Origin: Candidatus Baldrarchaeum yapensis
GTDB lineage: Archaea > Asgardarchaeota > Baldrarchaeia > Baldrarchaeales > Baldrarchaeaceae
Reading direction: 5' to 3'
Assembly (NCBI GenBank): GCA_016840465.1
Contig: JAEOSH010000018.1
Span: 1 to 31,500 of the forward strand
Length of the DNA stretch: 31,500 nucleotides
This document shows positions 16,333 to 23,848 of the stretch, piece by piece. The first letter of the stretch is position 1. Each line of letters begins with the position of its first letter. The translations under genes were made by a program, and so were the position numbers. The notes beneath the pieces are model-generated. The model saw only the letters and a program-made list of their open reading frames with translations. It ran no database searches and was not told the origin of the DNA.

Positions 16333-17088
16333 TTGAAGAAGTTGGAGATATACGGTCTCGAAAAAATACCGATTGTTAAAGAGGGCGATAACGTGGCCGA
16401 GTTGATTGTAAAAGCAGCAGAAGAGGAGGGTGTCGGAATAGAGGACGGTGACATAATAGTCATAGCTCAGTCAATAATTTCGAGGGCAGAGGGATCCATT
16501 GTAGATCTTACAAAGATCAAACCTAGTGAATTTGCTAAAATGATTGCGAAGGAAACTGGTAAGGATCCACGCATTGTAGAAGTGATACTGCGGGAGGCCA
16601 AGGAGGTTGTGAGGATGGGACATGGAGTCATCGTGACTCTTACTCATCACGGAATCGTATGTGCAAATAGCGGAGTTGATAAGTCTAACGTGCCTGGGGA
16701 ACATCTGGTAAGCGTACTGCCACGCGATCCCGATAAGTCCGCACAGAAGATTCGAGAGGAGATAAGGAGATTAACCGGCAAGGAAGTTGCAGTAATAATA
16801 AGTGACACCATGGGGCGGCCCCTTAGAGAGGGAGTTATAGGGGTTGCGATCGGAGCAGCCGGCATCTCACCGCTGTGGGATAGGAGAGGAGATAAGGATC
16901 TCTTCGGGTACACCCTCCAAGTAACCGTTGTGGCAATTGCAGATGAGCTCGCATCCGCCGCCGAACTGGTAATGGGCGAGGCCGATGAGGGAATACCAGT
17001 TGTGATTATAAGGGGTTTTAAGTATCCCCGAGGCAATGAGGGGGCGCGGGTATTAAATAGACCTCGTGAGAAAGATCTCTTCTGGTGA
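16333..17088 (+). CDS. cofE: Coenzyme F420-0:L-glutamate ligase
   Basis: A 251-residue CofE, which adds gamma-linked glutamates to F420-0 using GTP. The start LEIYGLEKIPIVKEGDNVAE and the central HHGIVCANSGVDKSNVPGEH segment, with its metal-binding acidic and Asn residues, are diagnostic. VAVIISDTMGRPLREGVIGV is the second conserved block. Length matches archaeal enzymes, which lack the extra reductase domain of actinobacterial FbiB. The start is TTG 16333 with GAGGGG just upstream, 14 bases after the phosphatidyltransferase. It opens a cofE-cofD-(TIM barrel)-cofC cluster. Confidence 0.95.
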   Translation: MKKLEIYGLEKIPIVKEGDNVAELIVKAAEEEGVGIEDGDIIVIAQSIISRAEGSIVDLTKIKPSEFAKMIAKETGKDPRIVEVILREAKEVVRMGHGVIVTLTHHGIVCANSGVDKSNVPGEHLVSVLPRDPDKSAQKIREEIRRLTGKEVAVIISDTMGRPLREGVIGVAIGAAGISPLWDRRGDKDLFGYTLQVTVVAIADELASAAELVMGEADEGIPVVIIRGFKYPRGNEGARVLNRPREKDLFW

Positions 17089-17092
17089 ACCT

Positions 17093-18025
17093 ATGATCAC
17101 AGTATTATCAGGCGGAACCGGAACCCCGAAACTGCTGAAGGGGCTACTAAGAGTAATTCCGCAGAGAGATCTGACAATCATCGCCAATACGGCCGATGAC
17201 ATTGAGCTTTATGGACTGTACATATCCCCTGATGTTGATACGATAATCTACCTGTTGGCTGGACTCTTGGATGAGGAAAAGTGGTGGGGAATCAGGGGAG
17301 ACACTTTTCACTTTGTTGAGATGATGCGGCGGTACGGCGAGGAGGCGTGGTTTAATCTTGGAGATAGAGATTTGGCAATACATGTCATCAGAACGAGGCT
17401 TCTTAGAAGAGGCTGGAAACTATCAGAGGTGATAAAGAAAATATGCTCCTCTCTGTCGATAGAGGCTACTATTTTACCAATGACGGATGATAGAGTTGAA
17501 ACACGAATAATTACAAGTGATGGGCGAAATATTCACTTTCAGGAGTTTTGGGTCAAGTATCGGGGAAATATATGCATCAAAGATGTCATATTTAGCGGAA
17601 TAGAAAAAGCGAGACCAGCCGATGGCGTAATAGACGCAATAGAATCATCAAAGGGAGTAATTATAGGTCCCAGTAATCCAATTACGAGCATCGGGCCAAT
17701 AGTCTCCATTAAAGGGATAAGAGAGGCTCTTAGGGATAAAAGTCCGGTTATTGCAATTTCTCCAATAGTTGGCAATAAGCCGGTCAGCGGCCCTGCGGCT
17801 CAACTTATGAAAGCTAAGGGCGTAGAGGTATCCTCGTTAGGAGTTGCGGAGTTGTACAGTGACTTCTTGGACATCTTTATAATAGACAAGAGGGATCAGA
17901 ATCTAAAAGATGAAATAGAGGGGTTAGGGATAAAGGTCATAGTTGCCGATACGATTATGGATAATGACGAGAAAAGGATGCGTCTTGCGCTTATAACGCT
18001 GAAGGCAATGGGTGTGGAAATTTGA
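17093..18025 (+). CDS. cofD: 2-phospho-L-lactate transferase CofD
   Basis: A 310-residue CofD, which transfers the phospholactyl (or phosphoenolpyruvyl) group from the CofC product onto Fo to make F420-0 or its dehydro form. MITVLSGGTGTPKLLKGLL is the canonical N-terminus, followed by the NTADDIELYGLYISPDVDT block and the NPITSIGPIVSIKGIREAL region. I chose ATG 17093 because it follows GGTGA at 17084-17088 and matches the family start; upstream in-frame GTG 17066 lies inside cofE. The 3' end overlaps the next gene by four bases (TTGA). Genes for the Fo-forming radical SAM enzymes are not in this window. Confidence 0.95.
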   Translation: MITVLSGGTGTPKLLKGLLRVIPQRDLTIIANTADDIELYGLYISPDVDTIIYLLAGLLDEEKWWGIRGDTFHFVEMMRRYGEEAWFNLGDRDLAIHVIRTRLLRRGWKLSEVIKKICSSLSIEATILPMTDDRVETRIITSDGRNIHFQEFWVKYRGNICIKDVIFSGIEKARPADGVIDAIESSKGVIIGPSNPITSIGPIVSIKGIREALRDKSPVIAISPIVGNKPVSGPAAQLMKAKGVEVSSLGVAELYSDFLDIFIIDKRDQNLKDEIEGLGIKVIVADTIMDNDEKRMRLALITLKAMGVEI

Positions 18026-18834
18026 AGAGGTTGGTATTCAAAAGTCCTGTTTTTCAGTCGGCGATTGCGGGGGTGGCCGATGGGCATTTTTGTTTTAAGG
18101 CTGCAGTGGCGGGAGCCGGACTCGTGACAATTGGTGGTGTTAGTTTAGATGAGGATAGTTTACATGCAACACGTGAGATAATTGCGCGTGGAAGAAAGGA
18201 ATTTTACTTTGAAATTGACGAACGAGAGGAATTCTTGAAGGAAAATATAAGGGTTGCAAAGAAGGGAGGAAGCCCCGTTGCGGTTAATGTGCGCGTTTGC
18301 TCGTTTAAAGGACTTTTAGAGGCAGGGAAAATAGTTGAGGCGTGTGGTGCAGACATATTTGAGTTAAATGCACATTGTAGACAACCTGAAATAACATCGA
18401 GAGGAGGAGGACAAGAGTTACTCAAGAATCCTAATAAGCTCAAAGATTGGCTTTTAGCCATCCGAGAAGAAATACAAATACCCGTATCAGTGAAAATACG
18501 TGCTAATGTCGGAAACACCCTTAAAATAGTAAAGATGCTTTCGGAGATTCCCGTTGATATTATACATATAGATGCTATGGTTCCCGGGGAGCCTCGTGCC
18601 GATCTTCAGCTGTTACGAGAAGTTTGTAAGTCAGTTGACATGTTTGTTATAGGTAATAATTCCGTAACTGACGGCATCTCCGCATATCGGATGCTGAATA
18701 CAGGAGTAAATGCCGTTTCAGTTGCTAGAGCCATTATGGCATCACCTTCTGCCATCAGCAAGATTATTGATGAGTTGAAGCAGATATTAGGGGAGAGGTT
18801 GCGTCCAATTGTGCTACATCCTGATTCCGGTTAA
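18022..18834 (+). CDS. Dus/NifR3-related FMN-type TIM-barrel protein inside the F420 cluster
   Basis: A 270-residue TIM barrel related to tRNA-dihydrouridine synthases (archaeal NifR3-like family). It keeps a Dus-like active-site region, FELNAHCRQPEI, with a Cys where Dus enzymes carry their catalytic Cys, followed by a Gly-rich GGGQELL. The segment VIGNNSVTDGISAYRMLN then GVNAVSVARAIM resembles the FMN-phosphate site. The start is TTG 18022, overlapping the cofD stop. It overlaps cofC by 26 bases, so it is locked into the F420 cluster. It is shorter than true Dus proteins and has no tRNA-binding helical domain visible. Function unproven; a reductase step in F420 synthesis is a reasonable guess (inference). 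Confidence 0.8.
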   Translation: MKRLVFKSPVFQSAIAGVADGHFCFKAAVAGAGLVTIGGVSLDEDSLHATREIIARGRKEFYFEIDEREEFLKENIRVAKKGGSPVAVNVRVCSFKGLLEAGKIVEACGADIFELNAHCRQPEITSRGGGQELLKNPNKLKDWLLAIREEIQIPVSVKIRANVGNTLKIVKMLSEIPVDIIHIDAMVPGEPRADLQLLREVCKSVDMFVIGNNSVTDGISAYRMLNTGVNAVSVARAIMASPSAISKIIDELKQILGERLRPIVLHPDSG

Positions 18835-19543
18835 AAAACTGTCAGAGGCGAAATCCCGATTGTCCCCTGTGCTGGATAAAAACAGCAGGCAAAAGCTATC
18901 GTTATCAATGTTGCTTGATGTATTATCCGTGGCTACGAGAGTTGTCGATCCTGAAAACGTCATAGTTGTTTCATCAGACATTCAAATCTCTGAATTTCTG
19001 AAAAAAATGAATGTTTCTTTCTTTCACGAGAAAGGCCACGGATTGAATAATGCTATTGAAGAAGCCACGCGCGCACTTGGTTCTTCCACAGAAGCGGTCT
19101 TAGTGCTGCCATCTGATATTCCATTCATGAAATTGACCGATTTATTGGAAATTTTAAACTTGGGGGATAATGATTGTGGCAGGAGAGTTGTAATAAGTCC
19201 CAGTAAAAATGGGGGCACGAACGCTCTTCTGAGGCAACCCCCCGATGTTATACCTTCCATATTTGGGAAGCTGAGTTTCATAAAACATGTAAGAACGGCT
19301 AGAACTCTTAAGGTTCCTGTTTTCATCTACGATTCTCGAACAATAAGTTTCGATATCGACACCATTGAAGACCTCATTGTTGCGATGAAAAACGTCGATC
19401 TTCTCGGTTATCATACCAGGAGGTTCATAAAATCACTAAAGAACCGAATTGATCTTGATAGAGTCAAATTGGGAGAGGGATCCTCCTCTTCCTTCGGCCT
19501 CATCCCCTCTGGTGATGATACTTTTCGTTCTTCGATTATTTAA
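18809..19543 (+). CDS. cofC: 2-phospho-L-lactate guanylyltransferase CofC
   Basis: A 244-residue nucleotidyltransferase that activates 2-phospho-L-lactate or phosphoenolpyruvate with GTP for CofD. The start YILIPVKKLSEAKSRLSPVL, with the Lys-Ser-Arg-Leu nucleotide loop, is diagnostic; LVLPSDIPFM holds the metal Asp, and ISPSKNGGTNALL is the substrate block. GTG 18809 lies inside the preceding gene and has no better alternative. The protein is somewhat longer than usual because of a Ser-rich C-terminal tail of about 40 residues (from KSLKNRIDLDRVKL onward). This ends the F420 cluster; a small inverted repeat follows the stop. Confidence 0.92.
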   Translation: MCYILIPVKKLSEAKSRLSPVLDKNSRQKLSLSMLLDVLSVATRVVDPENVIVVSSDIQISEFLKKMNVSFFHEKGHGLNNAIEEATRALGSSTEAVLVLPSDIPFMKLTDLLEILNLGDNDCGRRVVISPSKNGGTNALLRQPPDVIPSIFGKLSFIKHVRTARTLKVPVFIYDSRTISFDIDTIEDLIVAMKNVDLLGYHTRRFIKSLKNRIDLDRVKLGEGSSSSFGLIPSGDDTFRSSII

Positions 19544-19561
19544 CAGTTCCGCTCCACTGTT
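19542..19561. terminator. Short inverted repeat at the end of cofC
   Basis: AACAGT, eight bases, ACTGTT forms a perfect 6-bp stem overlapping the cofC stop codon, between convergent cofC and the ferredoxin gene. There is no clear T-run after it, so termination is only a guess. Confidence 0.25.
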
Positions 19562-19614
19562 GTAACATCCTCTATAACCATCGAATACGATAATCGAACT
19601 CTCTCAGAGAGGCG

Positions 19615-19845
19615 TTAAGCTTCCTCTATATCGACCGCTATCGCGAAATCCGGACAATACAACTCACATAGCCGACATCCTATGCATCTATCCAGACGGG
19701 CGGGGACCGGCGGAAAACATCCCCGCTTGCTCCTCTTATTTGACCTGACAAAAACGCCCCTTGGACAAAACTCCACGCACAGATAACAACACTTACATAG
19801 ATTTTCGTCAATATAGATTCCATTAACCTTAACCCGCCTTTTCAT
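19615..19845 (-). CDS. 2x[4Fe-4S] ferredoxin, KorD-like (2-oxoacid oxidoreductase delta subunit type)
   Basis: A 76-residue ferredoxin with two complete cluster motifs: Cys17-x2-Cys20-x2-Cys23-x3-Cys27-Pro and Cys54-x2-Cys57-x2-Cys60-x3-Cys64-Pro. The segment CRLCELYCPDFAIAV near the C-terminus is typical of the delta subunit of 2-oxoglutarate:ferredoxin oxidoreductase. No alpha, beta or gamma subunit gene is adjacent, so it may be an orphan electron carrier or serve an enzyme encoded elsewhere. ATG 19845 follows GAGGG. It starts only 35 bases from the divergent radical SAM gene. Confidence 0.9.
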   Translation of the reverse strand: MKRRVKVNGIYIDENLCKCCYLCVEFCPRGVFVRSNKRSKRGCFPPVPARLDRCIGCRLCELYCPDFAIAVDIEEA

Positions 19846-19880
19846 CGCAATCCCTCATAATTACTCTCCGAGTGACGCTT

Positions 19881-21038
19881 ATGAGAATTGTGGAAGTACA
19901 AGACCAAAACCCGGTCGAAATGCTTGATGAGCGGGATGTTGATATTTGGAGGTACTGTCCTCACAGGTTAGCCGTGAAAATATACCTAGGCTGTCCGTAT
20001 AGGTGTTTGCACTGTCCCGGGAGATTGAAAAGAAGAGATTACGACAAAAGAATATTGGCCGTGATAAATGCTCCCATAGTCTTAGAGCACAGATTAATGA
20101 GCGCAAAGAGCCATATGCAACCCGCAAACCTGGGCTTCTTTTCGGATCCTTATCAATTAGCAGAGGAAGAGATTGAGCTTACTCGATGCGTTCTGGAGAT
20201 TTTCAGGAAATATGAACAACCATCGTTCATAATCACGAAATCTAAACTGATTCTCAGGGATCTGGAAATTATATCCGATCTTGCGTCCAAAAAACTCATT
20301 GCAGTGGTGGTACCGTCATCTACAATTGACAAGAATCTTAGAAGGTTTATTGAAGGACGCTCACCGCCCTTTGATGAAATTATAGAATTCATGCACCAGT
20401 TACATGAAGAAAAAATACCGCTCGTGGCTCGCATCGCACCAATCTATCCATTTTTAACCGATGATGATAATTCTCTCCGAGAAATGATCCAGGCATTTGC
20501 GGACGCCGGAGCATCCCACATAACAGCAGGGTTCCTGAAGGTATCTAAGAGGTTCTGGAGGTTTCTGGAGGAGGTATTCTCGCGAAGATTTCCAGATTTG
20601 ATACCAAAGTACAGATCACTGTACTTTAGAAGGGGCGTAAGGTCACTTTCCGGACTCAGGCTTGCTGATAGCAAATATAGATACAGAAAGTTGTCTATGC
20701 TGGCCCAGTTCTGCAAGCAAAATAAGTTGACATTTGGCACATGTAAGGAGGGTTTCTTCGCGCTTCACACGAACATTTGTAGCGGAATAAGACTGAGGGC
20801 AAGATACTATCCGTGCCTATACGACTACTGGAACCTGATTGTAAAAAGAGGAGCGGTGAGCGTCGATGAGGCTATACATATAGCACGCGCGTACAGAGTT
20901 TCGGGGAGATATAAGTGGACTCTAAGGAGGCTATGGCAGGAGGGGACTTTCTTTAAGGAGGTAAACGACATTACCGCAAAAGAGCACATCGAGAAGGGCA
21001 TTCTTTATGAGGTGGTGAGTGCGGATGGTAAGGATTAG
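19881..21038 (+). CDS. Radical SAM protein, SplB-like family
   Basis: A 385-residue radical SAM protein. The cluster motif Cys-x3-Cys-x2-Cys is in GCPYRCLHCPG (about residues 38-45), followed by a partial TIM barrel with NLGFFSDPYQLAEEEIELTR and a switch-type SFIITKSKLILRDLEII strand, as in COG1533 (spore photoproduct lyase-related) proteins. Later cysteines (TFGTCKEG, HTNICSG, YPCLYDYW) might bind a second cluster or substrate. The substrate is unknown. ATG 19881 was preferred over GTG 19872 because it gives a typical start and leaves the divergent gap intact. The 3' end overlaps the GNAT gene by 14 bases, suggesting coupling. Confidence 0.87.
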   Translation: MRIVEVQDQNPVEMLDERDVDIWRYCPHRLAVKIYLGCPYRCLHCPGRLKRRDYDKRILAVINAPIVLEHRLMSAKSHMQPANLGFFSDPYQLAEEEIELTRCVLEIFRKYEQPSFIITKSKLILRDLEIISDLASKKLIAVVVPSSTIDKNLRRFIEGRSPPFDEIIEFMHQLHEEKIPLVARIAPIYPFLTDDDNSLREMIQAFADAGASHITAGFLKVSKRFWRFLEEVFSRRFPDLIPKYRSLYFRRGVRSLSGLRLADSKYRYRKLSMLAQFCKQNKLTFGTCKEGFFALHTNICSGIRLRARYYPCLYDYWNLIVKRGAVSVDEAIHIARAYRVSGRYKWTLRRLWQEGTFFKEVNDITAKEHIEKGILYEVVSADGKD

Positions 21039-21483
21039 GAGGGCGACTGCTGAGGACCTCGATACAATAATTAACCTATGGTTAGCTCTAGCCAGTTACC
21101 ACGAAAAACTTGACTCTGCGTATAAGCTAAGTTCGAGGGCTACTTCTTTTTATAGAACGTTGGCTTCGGATTTGCTCATGAGGGGATTGGTGCTTGTCGC
21201 GGAGGAGGACCGGAGGATTGTGGGGTTTCTTACTGCTGAAATTTTTTACAATCCCACCTTTGTTCCCTCACTTCAGGGAAGAATTCTGGACATTTACGTT
21301 GAGGAAAATTATAGGAGACGTGGGATCGGTTCCCAGTTAGTGAAGGAAGCCCTGAAATGGTTTCAGGCAAATGGTGTGCAATGCGTGCTGGTGAACGTTG
21401 CTGAGCAGAACAAGGTTGCGTTGAACTTCTGGAGCAAGATGAGATTTCGCGTATTATCTCGCAAGATGATCTTGAATTTGTGA
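21025..21483 (+). CDS. GNAT-family N-acetyltransferase
   Basis: A 152-residue GNAT enzyme that would transfer an acetyl group from acetyl-CoA. It starts MVRIRRATAEDLDTIINLW. The pyrophosphate-binding motif is RRRGIGSQLVKEAL and the final block is VNVAEQNKVALNFWSKMRFR, the usual GNAT ending. ATG 21025 lies within the radical SAM gene and follows a GGTGGTGAG-like site. The substrate cannot be inferred; protein N-termini, lysines or small amines are all possible. Coupling with the radical SAM gene might mean a shared pathway. Confidence 0.88.
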   Translation: MVRIRRATAEDLDTIINLWLALASYHEKLDSAYKLSSRATSFYRTLASDLLMRGLVLVAEEDRRIVGFLTAEIFYNPTFVPSLQGRILDIYVEENYRRRGIGSQLVKEALKWFQANGVQCVLVNVAEQNKVALNFWSKMRFRVLSRKMILNL

Positions 21484-21554
21484 GTCATAATAGAGGAATA
21501 TTCCGCAATTTGCATTCATAGCGTCAATTTCATCGGGAAAAGAGGGTTCTCTTC

Positions 21555-21587
21555 TTGTAATACATTTGTAATACTGCGGTTTACAAG
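21555..21587. repeat. Tandem TTGTAATAC repeats with an inverted copy upstream of xerA
   Basis: TTGTAATAC occurs twice, at 21555-21563 and 21566-21574, with an 11-base period (one helical turn). TTACAAG at 21581-21587 is the reverse complement of CTTGTAA at 21554-21560. This arrangement could be a regulator-binding site in the gap between the GNAT gene and xerA. Confidence 0.45.
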
Positions 21588-21589
21588 TT

Positions 21590-21617
21590 GTTGCGCAAAA
21601 CCTGGATTTTGCGAGAA
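21590..21617. promoter_or_regulatory. dif-like recombination site next to xerA
   Basis: The 28-base sequence has the 11-6-11 layout of Xer sites: left arm GTTGCGCAAAA, centre CCTGGA, right arm TTTTGCGAGAA. The inner seven bases of each arm, CGCAAAA and TTTTGCG, are perfect inverted repeats, and eight of eleven arm positions agree. It ends 11 bases before the xerA ATG and partly covers its ribosome binding site region. It could be a chromosomal dif site, an autoregulatory operator, or chance. Confidence 0.4.
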
Positions 21618-21628
21618 GGGTGAGGCTC

Positions 21629-22492
21629 ATGGAGCAACCATCCATACCATCGGAGTACCGCACGATACTTGAGGACTTCAAGTCGTATTTGGAACTTTTA
21701 GGCAGGACGCCATTGACGATAAAGGAATATCTCATAGATGTGAGGTTGTTTCTGAGCACGCTTAATGGAAAGGGATTACATGAGGTTACGAAGAGAGATA
21801 TCATGTCGTTCCTGTTATACTTGAAGCAGAAAAGAGGAGATAATAATGTCACAATTGCAAGAAAGTTGAGTTCGATAAGGACGTTCTTCAACTTTCTCGT
21901 CGAGAGCGGGTTCCTTGACAGCAACCCGGCAGCGGATGTGAAAAGACCGAAACTCGAGAAGAAGTTACCCGTCGTCCTGACGCCTGATGAGGTCAGGAGA
22001 TTAATAGACGCTGCTGACAATCCGCGTGACAAATTGATCATAAGGATGTTGTACGTTACGGGGTTAAGAGTAAGTGAGCTCGTAAATTTGCGTGTTGAGG
22101 ACATCGACTTTGAAGAGTGTGTCATTATGGTTCGGATGGGTAAGGGGAAAAAGGATCGTGTCGTTTTCATGGACAAGCAGACTGCAAGGATTCTTAAGGA
22201 GTACTTAAGAGAGAATGGGATCGAACGTGGGAGGGTATTTCCAATTTCGGTAAGAACCGTTCAGAGGATGATTCAAAGGGCGCGCATTAAAGCGGGTATT
22301 CAGAAAAAGGTAACACCACATGTTTTGAGGCACAGTTTTGCCACGCATATGTTGGAGCTGGGGGCAAACTTACGTACGATACAAGAATTGCTGGGGCATG
22401 AACAATTGAATACGACACAGATATACACTCATGTTTCGATGCGGCAGGCAAAGATGGAGTACGAGAAGTTTGAGAAAAATTTAAAGATATGA
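21629..22492 (+). CDS. xerA: XerA tyrosine recombinase
   Basis: A 287-residue tyrosine recombinase that resolves chromosome dimers at dif in archaea. An N-terminal SAM-like core-binding domain (about 5-90, SYLELLGRTPLTIKEYLIDV) is followed by the catalytic domain. All catalytic residues are visible: Arg in TGLRVSELVNLR, Lys in RMGKGKKDRVVF, His-x2-Arg in HVLRHSFATH, His in LLGHEQLNTT and the Tyr nucleophile in QIYTHV. Length is normal. ATG 21629 follows GGGTGAGG; GTG 21620 adds three residues. The gene converges with the actin gene, leaving 28 bases between stops. Confidence 0.95.
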   Translation: MEQPSIPSEYRTILEDFKSYLELLGRTPLTIKEYLIDVRLFLSTLNGKGLHEVTKRDIMSFLLYLKQKRGDNNVTIARKLSSIRTFFNFLVESGFLDSNPAADVKRPKLEKKLPVVLTPDEVRRLIDAADNPRDKLIIRMLYVTGLRVSELVNLRVEDIDFEECVIMVRMGKGKKDRVVFMDKQTARILKEYLRENGIERGRVFPISVRTVQRMIQRARIKAGIQKKVTPHVLRHSFATHMLELGANLRTIQELLGHEQLNTTQIYTHVSMRQAKMEYEKFEKNLKI

Positions 22493-22520
22493 GAATGTGC
22501 GGTTCCTTTTTGTCGCTCCA

Positions 22521-23681
22521 TTACATTCTTCTGAGGACGCATCTGTGCGCGACTTGTGGTCCGGTCTCTTGATATTCCTTCTTTGTGATCCACATCTTCT
22601 GGAATGTTTTGAGACTCGCGAGGATGGATCCACCGACCCATACCGAGAACTGTCTTTCTGGAGGAGCTATTACTTTCACTTCCACATCGTATCCCCTGTT
22701 CTTCAAGGCCTGAGTCAACTCCTTTTGCAGTCTCTCCTTCATTCCTGGGAACATCGTGTTCCCGCCACTAAGAATTACGTTTGACAGAAGTTCCTTTCTA
22801 ATGGTTGTGTCACATGCCAGCACGCTTTCTATTATTACCTCATGGAGTGGCGGAAGTTCTTTTCCGATGCGCATCGGATCAAACATCACCTCAGGAGCTA
22901 GGAACCTTTCGGATCCTAGAACTACTTCACTACCGTCAGGCATCTTATATTTCTTCTCCACAGCCTCACGGAATTTCTCTGCATGTTTCATCTCCTTTTC
23001 GAGATCTAGAGCGACGTAGCATAACTTCTCCTTAATGTCCCGCACAAGTTCCTTTTCCGCGCTGCTGATGAAGGAGTAACCTCTTTCCATAAGAAGAGTT
23101 CTCAAATATTCGGTGACATCACGGCCACCAAGATCAAGCCTTTGGACTGCTGGTTCTATGGCGTATCCCTCGTAAATGGGGACCACATGCGTGACACCAT
23201 CTCCTGAGTCGACCACGACACCAGTAGTTCTTCCAGACGCATAAAGTGATAGGATTGCCTGAACAGAAATCCAGAGCGCAGGCACATTGAACGTTTCAAA
23301 CATTATTTCAGCAAGCTTTTCTCTGTTTTTATCCGGGTTGAGCGGAGCCTCCGTTAATAGGACGGGGTGTTCTGATGGGTTAACACGTAATTCATTGTAG
23401 AAAGTGTAATGCCATATTTTCTCCATAGCGTCCCAGTCCTTTATAACACCGTGTTCTATCGGGTACACTAGGCGTAGAACGCCCTTATAGGCCATTGCCT
23501 CCTGTCCGATGTAATATTCACGCTCATAGTGTTCAACATCAGTCATAACGCTACGATACTTAGGGTATCCTATTACCGTTGGAAAGACGCTACGGGGTCT
23601 ATCTTCCCCGGCGAAACCGTTCTTTGAAAAACCAGTCCCGTTATCTATAACTATTGGCTTATAGGGGGGTAATTCTTCCAT
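22521..23681 (-). CDS. Eukaryotic-type actin (Asgard actin)
   Basis: A 386-residue actin. Diagnostic blocks nearly identical to eukaryotic actin include [81 protein letters not shown] and [10 protein letters not shown]. Phosphate loop 1 is [15 protein letters not shown]. The catalytic Gln (SVQAILSLY) and the His in DGVTH are kept, as is the His that eukaryotes methylate (IEHG). By eye the DNase-I loop region is about two residues longer and the C-terminus about three longer. ATG 23681 follows GGGGGG, fits the family start and lies downstream of the likely TATA box; upstream in-frame ATG 23759 does not. It should polymerise into filaments using ATP. Crenactins are far less similar. Confidence 0.97.
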   Translation of the reverse strand: MEELPPYKPIVIDNGTGFSKNGFAGEDRPRSVFPTVIGYPKYRSVMTDVEHYEREYYIGQEAMAYKGVLRLVYPIEHGVIKDWDAMEKIWHYTFYNELRVNPSEHPVLLTEAPLNPDKNREKLAEIMFETFNVPALWISVQAILSLYASGRTTGVVVDSGDGVTHVVPIYEGYAIEPAVQRLDLGGRDVTEYLRTLLMERGYSFISSAEKELVRDIKEKLCYVALDLEKEMKHAEKFREAVEKKYKMPDGSEVVLGSERFLAPEVMFDPMRIGKELPPLHEVIIESVLACDTTIRKELLSNVILSGGNTMFPGMKERLQKELTQALKNRGYDVEVKVIAPPERQFSVWVGGSILASLKTFQKMWITKKEYQETGPQVAHRCVLRRM

Positions 23682-23743
23682 AAATGACCCCCCGAAGATC
23701 ATTTTTTTGGACAATTTCATCCATAAATGTACGTGCGTTGAAC

Positions 23744-23757
23744 TAATAAAATTTAAC
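23744..23757 (-). promoter_or_regulatory. Probable TATA region of the actin gene
   Basis: Read on the minus strand, GTTAAATTTTATTA lies about 65-75 bases before the actin ATG, predicting a leader of roughly 40 bases ending in GGGGGGTC. It is the best A/T element in the 167-base gap shared with the divergent regulator gene. Confidence 0.4.
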
Positions 23758-23822
23758 ATGACTTATTTGCATTGTTGATATAGCCTATAGATATCAGATA
23801 GGTGAGTTTACAAGTCCATTCA

Positions 23823-23839
23823 AACAATAAGAAATTGTT
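23823..23839. promoter_or_regulatory. Inverted repeat, possible operator of the divergent regulator gene
   Basis: AACAAT-AAGAA-ATTGTT is a perfect 6-bp inverted repeat, ending nine bases before the regulator's ATG 23849. A TATA-like CCTATAGATAT (23784-23794) lies about 30 bases upstream, so the repeat would fall at or just past the transcription start, a normal place for autoregulation. A second imperfect palindrome, GATAT-9-ATATC, surrounds the TATA element. Confidence 0.4.
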
Positions 23840-23848
23840 GCACTGGGG

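Noticed and set aside
22521-23681. Classification as crenactin or MreB
   Set aside because: Long near-identical blocks to eukaryotic actin are not found in crenactin or MreB.
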